From Bacillus sp. FJAT-27264 (GTDB lineage Bacteria > Bacillota > Bacilli > Paenibacillales > Paenibacillaceae), in assembly GCF_001682855.1 (NCBI RefSeq), contig NZ_MAQW01000029.1, positions 473,019 to 537,018 on the forward strand: a DNA stretch of 64,000 nt, read 5' to 3'. Below the pieces are notes generated by a model. It did no database searches, had not been told where the DNA came from, and saw only the letters and a list, made by a program, of their open reading frames with translations. Position numbers and translations under genes: made by a program. Below, in pieces: positions 1 through 7,970 of this stretch; positions within the stretch are counted from its first letter, which is position 1; every line of letters starts with the position of its first letter.

Positions 1-258
1 GCTCACTGTTCCGGTCGCAACGGCAATCAACACGCCCACCGCAGAAAGCTTTTTGAAATCCACCCGAATGTTTTCCCTTACCTTCTCGACTCCAAAAGAA
101 AGATACAGCAGGACAATAGATGATGCCATACTCAGTCCCCCAATGAATCCTCCTCCTGGATGATGGTGACCGTTCATAAATAAATAGATCGAAAAGGTCA
201 ATATGATTACAGCAGCTACTCGAGTTACACTTTTCAATATCACATCATTCGGTTTCAT
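1..258 (-). CDS. mrpB: Na+/H+ antiporter subunit MrpB (partial)
   Basis: This is the N-terminal part of the MrpB/MnhB membrane subunit of the multi-subunit Mrp Na+(K+)/H+ antiporter; the gene runs off the left edge. The protein starts MKPNDVILKS and has a first membrane helix followed by the family hallmark NGHHHPGGGFIGG near residues 29-41. The ATG lies inside the 3' end of mrpA, overlapping it by 14 bases, with a GGAGGG-type ribosome binding site just upstream. This implies translational coupling within an mrpA-B-C operon read leftwards. The family assignment is firm; only the C-terminus is missing. Confidence 0.9.
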   Translation of the reverse strand, partial: MKPNDVILKSVTRVAAVIILTFSIYLFMNGHHHPGGGFIGGLSMASSIVLLYLSFGVEKVRENIRVDFKKLSAVGVLIAVATGTVS

Positions 259-2656
259 TTTGTTCCCTCCTTTTGGAACGCTGATGAACGAATATATATA
301 CACCTAGTCCAGCAATGGATAACACGGATATTTCCAGCATCGTATCGAATCCGCGGAAGTCCACTAATATAGCGTTGACAATATTTTTGGCGCCCGCCAG
401 CTCAAAGGCATTTTCAAAAAAGGATGTGATGGGTTCAAATAACTTATGCCCATTCGCGGACAATGCGAGAACGGTCACGGTTAGACCCATCGCGATCGAG
501 ATGACCAGATTCGTCAGTTTGAAAGGAATCCGTTCGATGCTTTTCTTAAGTTTCGGTAAATGGTAGAAGCACAGAAGGAACAGAACCGTTGTCACCGTCT
601 CCACCACCATTTGTGTCAATGCCAGGTCAGGCGCCCTAAAGATCACAAAGAACATAGAAACCATATAACCTAACGCACCCAGTGCAACAATAGCCACAAT
701 TCGATTACCGGCAAATAAGACAGTACCTGCGGCGATCACCATTGCGAGCACAAGTCCCACATCAAAAATACTGATAGCTGCATTGCTCGAGAAATCAAAC
801 TGGATACCATGGAGTAGCAGAAGCGAACTTATCAATACAATGACAAAGAAAGAAAAAATGTAGATCAGATAATGTCTCAGCGAGCCTGTCATATACCGAT
901 TCGTTAAGGAACCCGAGAGCCTCTCTGTACCGGATAAGCCCTGATTGTACCAATGATTCAACGTTAAGCCCTGCGGATAATTTCGCATGACCTGAATCCA
1001 ACGTTTCGATGTTTTGAAAAGAAGGAGACCAACAACAATGACACCGAACGTCATTATCAGCTCCATATTGAGCCCATGCCATGCACTGATCTTCAGGTCG
1101 TATGGAGACAGCGGCATCATCGGCAAAATGGATGTTAGTGCCGGAGTGAGAATATACTTACCCAATACATTGGGGAAGAAGAAAATGAGTATAACGAGTA
1201 ATGCCAAAACGGCTGGTGAAAACAGCATTCCCCAAGGCGCTTCATGCACTTTTCGTGTCAATTTCTCAGGACGATATTGTCCTCCAAAGGTCTTGAATAC
1301 AAAAATCATGCAATAAACGAAGGTAAATATGCTGGCTACCCAAGCAATGATCGGGAACAAGAGACCAATGCTGCCTAAACCGAAAATACCGGCCTGGGAT
1401 ACCTCATTCACCGCTGCAAAAAACATTTCCTTACTCAAAAAACCGTTAAACGGCGGTAATCCCGCCATCGATAAACTGCCAATCAAAGCGATCGTGAACG
1501 TAATTGGCATGACTTGCATCAAACCGCCAAAATAGCGAATATCCCGCCGACCTGTCTCATGGTCAATAATACCGACAACCATGAACAAGCTTCCTTTAAA
1601 GGTCGAATGATTAAACAGATGGAATAGGGCGGCAAATGTAGCTACCGTAAAGATCGTGCCACTCTCACCAGGTCCAAAATAGACGGCTAAAGAACCGACT
1701 CCAAGCAAGCACATAATCAATCCCAATTGACTAATTGTAGAATATGCTAACATCGCCTTTAGATCGGTCTGCCTCAGCGCCGTCAAAGAACCGTAAAGCA
1801 GAGTAATCAGACCAATTCCAGCCACAAGCCAGAACCATACGGAGCTCCCCCCGAAAATCGGAGTCATACGAGCCACTAAATAAATACCAGCTTTGACCAT
1901 CGTAGCCGAGTGGAGGTAACTGCTCACCGGAGTTGGCGCCTCCATCGCGTCCGGTAACCAAATACCGAATGGAAATTGTGCAGATTTCGTAAATGCACCG
2001 AGCAAAACACATAACATCGCGGGAATAAATAGTACATGGCTTTGTATAACTTCCAGGTTCGCAATCATTTCCCGAATACTGTAAGTATCCGCCATCATGA
2101 TCAGCATAATAAACCCGGCTAACATGCCGAATCCGCCAAGGACAGTAATTAATAGCGCCTTTAAGGCGCCTTGGCGGGAGCTCTTGCGCTCGTACCAATA
2201 GGAGATTAATAAGAAGGAAGAAACACTGGTTAACTCCCAGAACCCGTACAGGACTAAGAGGTGATCCGAGAATACTACCCCCAGCATAGCGCCCATGAAC
2301 ATGAGCAAATAAATATAGAAGTTATGGAGAGCCTCTCGAACCTTAGACATATAAAATATAGAGTAAATAATGACCAAGCTGCCGACTCCGCTAATGAGCA
2401 GACCAAATAACAAGCTGAGCCCATCCACATAGGAGATCATATTCATATCCAGGGACGGAATCCAGGATAATGTGTATTTATACGTGTCACCAGCCGCAAC
2501 ACCAGGTATATACTGTAGTAAATAGATAAAAATAGATGTAGGTACAAGTAAAACGAACCATCCCGTATGTACTACGCGATTGAAATACTTATATAAGAAG
2601 GGAACAAATATTGCACTGATCAACGGGAGAAAAATATAGGTATAGAACATAGTCAA
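245..2656 (-). CDS. mrpA: Na+/H+ antiporter subunit MrpA
   Basis: This is the large subunit of the Mrp cation/proton antiporter, an 803-residue polytopic membrane protein related to the NuoL/NuoM subunits of complex I. It acts with MrpB-G in alkali and sodium tolerance and pH homeostasis. The NuoL-like core with conserved helices (WELTSVSSFLLISYW, FPFGIWLPDAMEAPTPVSSYLHS, FNHSTFKGSLFM) is followed by the extra C-terminal helices typical of MrpA, and the length is normal. A TTG codon at 2656 sits at the best distance from an AAGGAGGAG site; an ATG two codons later (2650) is the alternative. It is the first gene of the operon and its upstream region is shared with the divergent UspA-like gene. 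Confidence 0.95.
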   Translation of the reverse strand: MTMFYTYIFLPLISAIFVPFLYKYFNRVVHTGWFVLLVPTSIFIYLLQYIPGVAAGDTYKYTLSWIPSLDMNMISYVDGLSLLFGLLISGVGSLVIIYSIFYMSKVREALHNFYIYLLMFMGAMLGVVFSDHLLVLYGFWELTSVSSFLLISYWYERKSSRQGALKALLITVLGGFGMLAGFIMLIMMADTYSIREMIANLEVIQSHVLFIPAMLCVLLGAFTKSAQFPFGIWLPDAMEAPTPVSSYLHSATMVKAGIYLVARMTPIFGGSSVWFWLVAGIGLITLLYGSLTALRQTDLKAMLAYSTISQLGLIMCLLGVGSLAVYFGPGESGTIFTVATFAALFHLFNHSTFKGSLFMVVGIIDHETGRRDIRYFGGLMQVMPITFTIALIGSLSMAGLPPFNGFLSKEMFFAAVNEVSQAGIFGLGSIGLLFPIIAWVASIFTFVYCMIFVFKTFGGQYRPEKLTRKVHEAPWGMLFSPAVLALLVILIFFFPNVLGKYILTPALTSILPMMPLSPYDLKISAWHGLNMELIMTFGVIVVGLLLFKTSKRWIQVMRNYPQGLTLNHWYNQGLSGTERLSGSLTNRYMTGSLRHYLIYIFSFFVIVLISSLLLLHGIQFDFSSNAAISIFDVGLVLAMVIAAGTVLFAGNRIVAIVALGALGYMVSMFFVIFRAPDLALTQMVVETVTTVLFLLCFYHLPKLKKSIERIPFKLTNLVISIAMGLTVTVLALSANGHKLFEPITSFFENAFELAGAKNIVNAILVDFRGFDTMLEISVLSIAGLGVYIFVHQRSKRREQNETE

Positions 2657-2781
2657 GCGTACTCCTCCTTATTCATGACTTCTGCTTCCGTATCTACATA
2701 TTGACTCTTTTGTTAACATCAACTATAGTCTTACATAGTTTAAATGAGTCCTAATACTAGCATTGAGGTGAAATACTTAAA
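2657..2781. promoter_or_regulatory. divergent intergenic region mrpA / uspA-like
   Basis: This 125-base AT-rich gap separates the leftward mrp operon from the rightward UspA-like gene, so it should hold both promoters. An AAGGAGGAG ribosome binding site faces left before mrpA and a TTGAGGTGAAA site faces right before 2782. I could not assign individual promoter boxes with confidence. Confidence 0.4.
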
Positions 2782-3465
2782 ATGATTAGCGTATATAATG
2801 AGAGCATTCTGGTTTGCGTTTATTATGGTCCCAATAGCGAAAGACTAATCAAACGTGGCTGTGCAATCGCTAATATCATGAAAGCTCCGCTTTATATATT
2901 GACCATCGATCCGAAGCCATTTGACGAACTGGACGCCGAGAAATTACTCTATATCGAACAATGGAAAGAATATGCCCACGCTCACGCTACGGCCCAATTT
3001 ATCATGAAGGATAATGAAAGCCGCCCTGTCTATAAGGTCATTGCCGAAGTAGCCAGAGATAACAACATTACACAGATCATTCTTGGCCAGACAGCAAGCA
3101 GCCGATGGGAACAAATTACGAAGGGATCTATCATTAATTCTTTGGTACGTGAGATCCCCTTTGTCGATCTGCATATTGTTTCCGTTGCCCGTTATATCCG
3201 GGATGAAGAAGGTAATTATCAAAAGGGCATTCGTGCTTATTTGATTAAAGACGGGAAGAATTACCAGTTAAGCTTCAGTCACGAAAAAGAAACGGAATAT
3301 GAAGGAATTTTCTTCAAAGAAGCGGATACCGATTTCGATAACGGAATTTTCCGTTTTATGAAGGATGCTTCAACTTTACATGTTCTCGTAACTGACGGGA
3401 TTGTCACCGAACTAACAAATGTAGATATTAATACAGCACTGGGTCTGGATGACTCTGCACAATAA
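2782..3465 (+). CDS. UspA-like universal stress domain protein
   Basis: This 227-residue soluble protein has an N-terminal universal-stress-protein fold of the KdpD/UspA type. It shows the start ESILVCVYYGPNSERLIKRG, an alternating alpha/beta pattern, and the nucleotide-binding segment IILGQTASSRWEQITKGSIINSLVREI around residues 104-130, with a G-x2-x9-G-S-like arrangement. Residues 150-227 form an extra C-terminal extension I do not recognise. USP domains commonly bind ATP or sense stress; the precise role here is unknown. It is transcribed divergently from the mrp antiporter operon, so a role in ionic stress is possible but inferred only from position. A strong terminator follows. Confidence 0.75.
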   Translation: MISVYNESILVCVYYGPNSERLIKRGCAIANIMKAPLYILTIDPKPFDELDAEKLLYIEQWKEYAHAHATAQFIMKDNESRPVYKVIAEVARDNNITQIILGQTASSRWEQITKGSIINSLVREIPFVDLHIVSVARYIRDEEGNYQKGIRAYLIKDGKNYQLSFSHEKETEYEGIFFKEADTDFDNGIFRFMKDASTLHVLVTDGIVTELTNVDINTALGLDDSAQ

Positions 3466-3486
3466 AAGTTAATAAACAAGCTCACC

Positions 3487-3516
3487 CTCCGCATGTTCTA
3501 TGCGGAGTTTTTTTAT
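3487..3516 (+). terminator. rho-independent terminator after the UspA-like gene
   Basis: An 8-bp perfect stem (CTCCGCAT/ATGCGGAG) with a 5-base loop is followed by a run of T residues, 20 bases after the stop codon. Confidence 0.9.
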
Positions 3517-3537
3517 CTTTTCAAAAACACAGATCGT

Positions 3538-4101
3538 TTATAAATTCACATCCACTTTAATGGGCCGCTTCTCAACCCTGTCGATCCCCAGATACTTCAA
3601 CGTTTCAGCCGTAGAATGATGATGCAAAATCGACTTTAAGATGGAGATGGCAACTCCTCTATAGTATGCATGGTAACCAAACGTCTTTCTCAGTGTATGG
3701 GTCCCGATTTTCTCAGATATCCCTACCTCCTTTGCCGAGTGATTAATAATTCGATACGCCTGCTGACGGGTAATCGGACCGGAATCCTTTTTGGATTTAA
3801 ACAAATAATCCTCAGGCTTCCAATCGACGTTAGATAAATACTCGTTTAGTATCTCCCCGACCTTGCTGTTTAAGTAATGAGCCTTTTCTTCTCCTGTCTT
3901 CTCATCCTTAATATAAAGAAACTGCTTGGCATTCTGGCCATCCCAAACGTCCTGTACAGTAAGATTGAGCAAATCAAGAAGACTAATCCCGGTGTTAATT
4001 CCCAATACAAAAAGCAACAGATCCCTTAAAGAGTGTTTTCGGAGCTCCTCTTTCATCGCTTGTATGGTTTTTACGTCCCGAATCGGATTAACAAATTGCA
4101 C
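3538..4101 (-). CDS. short tyrosine recombinase lacking the first catalytic Arg
   Basis: This is a phage-integrase-family protein of 187 residues, about the size of short YoeC-like recombinases of Bacillales, consisting of the catalytic domain without a separate core-binding domain. The second-box motif HTLRKTFG and the final HHHS...TLKYLGI motif with the nucleophilic Tyr are present. The first catalytic arginine, normally in TGLRxxDLL, is replaced: the sequence reads NTGISLLDLL (codon AGT, one base from Arg codons). It may therefore be inactive or act only as a DNA-binding protein. The start is a GTG with GGAGGG eight bases upstream. Its upstream region carries an 11-bp inverted repeat (4120-4156). 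Confidence 0.85.
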   Translation of the reverse strand: MQFVNPIRDVKTIQAMKEELRKHSLRDLLLFVLGINTGISLLDLLNLTVQDVWDGQNAKQFLYIKDEKTGEEKAHYLNSKVGEILNEYLSNVDWKPEDYLFKSKKDSGPITRQQAYRIINHSAKEVGISEKIGTHTLRKTFGYHAYYRGVAISILKSILHHHSTAETLKYLGIDRVEKRPIKVDVNL

Positions 4102-4119
4102 AGAAAATCCCTCCGATAA

Positions 4120-4156
4120 TGTTACTTAATTTAAGGCTAACATATATTAAGTAACA
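4120..4156. repeat. 11-bp inverted repeat upstream of the recombinase
   Basis: TGTTACTTAAT (4120-4130) is repeated perfectly inverted as ATTAAGTAACA (4146-4156), with a 15-base spacer. A third, direct copy of the core (ATTACTTAATTTAA) lies at 4170-4183. The set sits just upstream of the recombinase ribosome binding site, so it could be an operator for the recombinase or a recombination site. Confidence 0.6.
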
Positions 4157-4334
4157 TAACAATTAAAAGATTACTTAATTTAATGAAAAAACTGACGGAT
4201 GAGCTCTCCATTGAACATGATATCCAGTCGGATAAGAACCTAATCAACAAGCTGCGATACCCGTATTCTAAAAGCATTTTGCAGCAGCAGGCGCTTCGCT
4301 CCTACAGTTCCAAACTTCCCCCTCCCCTCCTTCC

Positions 4335-4362
4335 AAAAAAAAAGACCCCCATTGCGGGGATC
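4335..4362 (-). terminator. terminator for the sensor-domain gene
   Basis: On the minus strand a GATCCCCG/CGGGGGTC-type stem with a short loop is followed by nine T residues. It lies 73 bases beyond the stop of the leftward gene at 4435-5226. Confidence 0.8.
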
Positions 4363-4434
4363 GTAAGATTAGGTCTATTGTACTGACAGTTGGAAACATA
4401 GGTTTTTTCCTTATATCTATAAAAACTCCATGTT

Positions 4435-5226
4435 CTAAAGCTCTCTATAGGCTGGCTGCATCAACCCTTGAGTGGACTGATCCTCTTGGTGCTCATAATA
4501 TAGCGACTGAACGGAGTCATATATTGGCGTCTCCACTGGCACTGATGGCCGTTGATATGCCTCATCCACATACATGATTCTGCGCTGAATTTGCATGAGT
4601 CCATTCACGACGCGAAGCGCAATCCAAAAAAGGACAAGGCCAACACCTACGTACAACAGATATTGCTGATTATAGGTCCAATCGATATGGAAGTAATTAA
4701 ACAAGCTATTTTCTAAAATATTCAGTTGCATTTCATTCATCAAAATAATATGCACGGCTGGAAGAGCAATAAAGCCTAGTCCTAATGAGATCACCGTTAT
4801 CATAATTACAAAGAATACAATACCCGTAACAAATCTTAGGAAGACGAGCAGCAAATTTCGAATAAATAACCCGCCGTCAAACCCTCTCACCATTCGCATA
4901 AACCAGTTCTGCCCAGCGTCAGACTGTTGGCCCGTAGCGTACGAGGCAGGCTGAACCGGCAAGCCTAAAATTTGTCTAATCATGCTTTGCTCAAATTTCA
5001 CAATCCCATCCAACAACTTAGCTACTCCAAAAAACAGCGGGATTCCGATAAATAATGGAGTTAAAGCGATGGATAGTGCAACTCCTGTTATCGCTACAGT
5101 AAGATAGATAATTCCTAACGGGAGAGAGAGTAAAAAATAGAGGATTGTTGCATAAGTTTTTGGATTAAAAAGCACCCAATTCACCTTACCTGTTGGCTCC
5201 TTCGCAGTCGCCCCTGTTGCGTTCAT
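4435..5226 (-). CDS. putative-sensor domain membrane protein
   Basis: This 263-residue integral membrane protein resembles the "putative sensor" domain (PF13796 type) found as an input module in some histidine kinases but standing alone here. It has two N-terminal helices (about residues 25-75, with SLPLGIIYLTVAITGVALSIALTPLFIGIPLFFG), a charged middle segment, two more helices around 125-165 and a last one around 195-212. A soluble tail follows with no kinase or output domain. A good GGAGT site precedes the ATG. No ligand can be inferred. Confidence 0.65.
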   Translation of the reverse strand: MNATGATAKEPTGKVNWVLFNPKTYATILYFLLSLPLGIIYLTVAITGVALSIALTPLFIGIPLFFGVAKLLDGIVKFEQSMIRQILGLPVQPASYATGQQSDAGQNWFMRMVRGFDGGLFIRNLLLVFLRFVTGIVFFVIMITVISLGLGFIALPAVHIILMNEMQLNILENSLFNYFHIDWTYNQQYLLYVGVGLVLFWIALRVVNGLMQIQRRIMYVDEAYQRPSVPVETPIYDSVQSLYYEHQEDQSTQGLMQPAYREL

Positions 5227-5527
5227 TATTCAAACACTCCTTTGCTTCATAAGTCACGTTCTTCTCAATGAATTAATTATAGCCGCCTTATTTAGCCGAC
5301 ATAACCGTCTTAGGGGGTGTTTGTGCCTAGACTTTAGGCTAGGACTAGCCCTGGTGAGATGAACTTTTGGAAGCAAAGACGCTATACTACACATCTTAAA
5401 ATGCTATAAATTTATGCTAACGTTCCATCCTCTGCGGAATGCATGAAGAAATATGCAGTGCGCCCATTCACTTCTCTCCGCTCCTACATACAATGTGTTA
5501 GCCCATCCATTAAGGAGTGACGAGATC
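5227..5527. other. intergenic region before the collagen-like gene
   Basis: This 301-base region separates a leftward gene from a rightward one, so it should carry promoters for both. I see no recognisable operator or RNA element. TTAAGGAG at 5510-5517 is the ribosome binding site for the gene starting at 5528. Confidence 0.3.
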
Positions 5528-5887
5528 ATGTCATTTTTACCACCACCTAGTGCCCCAGGATTCCCAGGGCAGCCCGGACAGCCGGGATTTCCAGGGCAAC
5601 CAGGATTCCCAGGACAGCCTGGCCAACCAGGAACCGCGGGACCCAGCTCACCTCCCCCGGGATTCATCCCTCAGCAACCTGCAATTACCCCCTTGGCTGT
5701 CGACCCCGGAGCGATTGCTGGTTGTTTATTTCGGAATACGTACGTTTGGCTCGTGAATAGAAACCAATTCTGGTTTTTCCCGGTCTTCGTAGGGCGCACC
5801 TCGGTCGCAGGGTTTCAATGGAACGGAAGGTTCTGGGTGTATACCGGATTTGATTTGAATTTGATCCAATCATTCACGTGTTTCTAA
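5528..5887 (+). CDS. small collagen-like protein with aromatic C-terminus
   Basis: This 119-residue protein has two halves. Residues 10-38 are collagen-like Gly-x-Pro/Gln repeats (GFPGQPGQPG repeated). After a proline-rich linker, residues 62-119 form a compact aromatic module rich in Trp, Phe and Asn (NTYVWLVNRNQFWFFPVF; ending FTCF). There is no signal peptide. The ATG at 5528 is chosen because TTAAGGAG lies at the right distance; a longer frame opening at 5453 has no such site. Similar short GPGQ-type proteins in spore formers are often spore surface or coat components, but that is inference here. A terminator follows directly. Confidence 0.7.
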   Translation: MSFLPPPSAPGFPGQPGQPGFPGQPGFPGQPGQPGTAGPSSPPPGFIPQQPAITPLAVDPGAIAGCLFRNTYVWLVNRNQFWFFPVFVGRTSVAGFQWNGRFWVYTGFDLNLIQSFTCF

Positions 5888-5895
5888 ATTGGAGG

Positions 5896-5928
5896 AAAAG
5901 CTCCGTTCCAGTAGGAATGGAGCTTTTT
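5896..5928 (+). terminator. terminator after the collagen-like gene
   Basis: AAAAGCTCC pairs with GGAGCTTTTT around a short internal stem, just after the stop codon at 5887. Confidence 0.85.
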
Positions 5929-6065
5929 CGTGTTTAGGTTGATTTTTCTGTAAGTAGTCTCACTTCCTTCTTTAATTACCTTCTAGCTGAATTTTCCTAA
6001 GGACCTCTTGGATTAGGCTATATATTTTAGTGGCGGGCTTATACTATTGTTCTCAGTGATAAGAA

Positions 6066-6095
6066 AAATCCACAACCTCATGTGGTCGTGGATTT
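6066..6095 (-). terminator. degenerate tmRNA-type terminator beside ssrA copy A
   Basis: AAATCCAC pairs with GTGGATTT just beyond the 3' end of the tmRNA fragment at 6102. The intact ssrA gene has a terminator at the corresponding place, though of different sequence. Confidence 0.55.
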
Positions 6096-6101
6096 AAATG
6101 A

Positions 6102-6165
6102 TGGAGCTGAGGGAGTCAAACCCCTGTCCGAAGATAAAGGCACATAAGTTTCTACCAGTGTAGTT
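6102..6165 (-). repeat. partial ssrA 3' end, copy A
   Basis: These 64 bases match the 3' end of the intact tmRNA at 15582-15943: terminal GCTCCA, the T-arm, and the CATAAGTTTCTAC segment. They contain about ten differences, including CGAA to CAAA in the T-arm. The copy stops at about the same point as copy D (14546-14612). It marks the left boundary of the ssrA-associated accessory region and is not a functional RNA. Confidence 0.85.
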
Positions 6166-6206
6166 ACAGACAGATATCACTTTCACTGAAGACTGAGGCA
6201 AGACGT

Positions 6207-7514
6207 TTATTCTGCGGAATCTAGGCGTTGCTTAAGCTTAGTAATCATTACTTTATTATCAACAGCGATATAATACTGCAATTGATAGTACATAACTGAT
6301 TCATCTTCTGGAAGCAATATCCCCAAACAATTCAGCATTTGAATCCATCTTAAGTCGTTTTTATCTAAAGCCGCTATAAACCTTTCTACCAAATGCTCGA
6401 CAGGTTGATTTAAGTACTCTTGCTTTTCTTTAAGTTTATGTAAAAAATTCTATTTAAACACATTATCTTTTTCCGACAATTCGATTCCATTGATAAACTC
6501 ATTTATTAATGTTAATTTTTCATTTATATCCATATCAGAAAAGGCTGAATGTATAACATCTACCCCTTGATAAAGAGCTGCTAACCATTCTCTATTTTGA
6601 ATAATATCTATTGGATCACTATCTGAAGATATATCATCCAAAAGATCATTTGCAACAAAAAAGCTCTCTGTTTCTCTCCAGATTACCTCAAAATTTCTAT
6701 CAGCAACCCTTCTTCCCAATAAGTCAGCAACCACCTGTGGCCTAAGGTTATCATAGTATCTTTGTTTCGGTTTATTCAGGATAATATTTTGCATTAATGA
6801 CCAAGAACTTATGGCATAGTTTTCTTCAAAGTGAACAGGTGTTACATCCGTATTATACTCTTCATCGGCAATAAAATATTTTGAAACATCTACAACATAC
6901 GGATTATACTTGTCTATAACATACTCTTCGAGTTCATAAAGTGGTTTATTATAGACTGCATTTCCAAAATGCAACATTGCGGGCGGAGTATCCTTAACCT
7001 CCCCATCTTTCGCTATATAATTATTACAACTTCTAATTCTAACCAATATGATATTTGCCCCAAACTTCTCGATCATTTTCTCCCAATATAGATCTACATA
7101 TCCGTACCACAACCAACTTGGAATTTCCAAAATATTAGTTCTTTGAAATTGTTCCGGTTCACCTTTATAAGCTGCAGTATTATAAAATGAGTAATCATAA
7201 GTAGAGAAAGTCGTATTTTTATATACAGCAACCGGCTGGCAAAAGTCAAAAAAGTCAATCACAAGGAAATCAGCATTAGAATTCAAAAGGATAGGAACCG
7301 TGTTCTTTTCAATGCCGTTCCGTAAACAACGATGGGAATACTCACTATCAAAAATAGACAACTCTTCAGCTCTTGTAGGAATATTTGCAGGAGGCATCAT
7401 ACTAGATACAATATTATTTCTGCTTAAATAACTGTTAACAGAGATATCAGAGCTTTTATTAACGTTGAAAATATTTCTACTTATGCATGAACCATGAATA
7501 TCTACCAATACCAT
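6207..7514 (-). pseudogene. DUF6270/SGNH-like gene interrupted by an in-frame amber codon
   Basis: The first 354 residues (7514 down to the TAG at 6450-6452) resemble DUF6270-type proteins. They start MVLVDIHGSCISRNIF, with a G-S-C-x-S-R box near residue 8 like the nucleophile box of SGNH hydrolases, and contain HFGNAVYNKPLYELEEYVIDKYNPYVVDVS and a late DVTPVHFEENYAISSWS. The same frame stays open for 80 more codons after the TAG, ending in TAA at 6207, and this tail (LKEKQEYLNQPVEHLVERFI...) looks like genuine alpha-helical protein. It was probably one gene of about 435 residues with a nonsense mutation; a functional 354-residue product is possible. GGAGG precedes the ATG. It lies alone between ssrA copies A and B and is AT-rich. 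Confidence 0.65.
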
Positions 7515-7671
7515 TTGAGAGCCTCCAATATTAATTACATAATGGTATTATTATACATGAATCTATGCTAACTTGTACTAAACAAAAAAGCTACAAAATA
7601 GGCCAATCAGAAGTTTCTGGCTGACATAATAATACGAAGATGTCTTAAAGGTGCCTTTGTCTTACTCCATA

Positions 7672-7965
7672 TAAAACCAAGGGGAGTAAGCTCTATCCGA
7701 AGATACCGCACTTAAGTTTCTACGAGTGTAGTCACAGTTTTGATGTCACCCAAGTATCGCCCAGTAACTGGATCCCCTTCACATCAGTCTGATTATCTTC
7801 TTCTACTGACCACGGGCGGAGATATACAGTGTATCCCATTAAAGTCGGGCCTCTATACTGGCACATGGGCGATAGATGGTAGAAACCTGGAGGTCGTGAT
7901 TAGGCGGCCATAGCCAAAGATTGTTGTTTTCCATTTAATAGTCTTTAGTGTTGGTGAAGTGAACC
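7672..7965 (-). repeat. partial ssrA, copy B, retaining a tag reading frame
   Basis: About 294 bases align with the 3' four-fifths of the intact tmRNA, from the terminal stem to a point about 50 bases from the tmRNA 5' end. Divergence is the highest of the long copies and the T-arm is destroyed, so it cannot act as tmRNA. The tag frame is still open: minus-strand codons 7932 to 7900 read GKQQSLAMAA-stop, against GKQQNNYAFAA in the intact gene. It forms the border between the DUF6270-like gene and the protease segment. Confidence 0.85.
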
Positions 7966-7970
7966 TTATT

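Noticed and set aside
5404..5667. Gly/Pro/Cys-rich minus-strand frame opposite the collagen-like gene
   Set aside because: It is produced by the complement of Gly-Pro codons; it has no ribosome binding site and the plus-strand frame has a good one.
7672..7965. Second functional tmRNA gene
   Set aside because: The 5' acceptor strand is missing and the T-arm sequence is destroyed, so it cannot be aminoacylated or bind SmpB properly.
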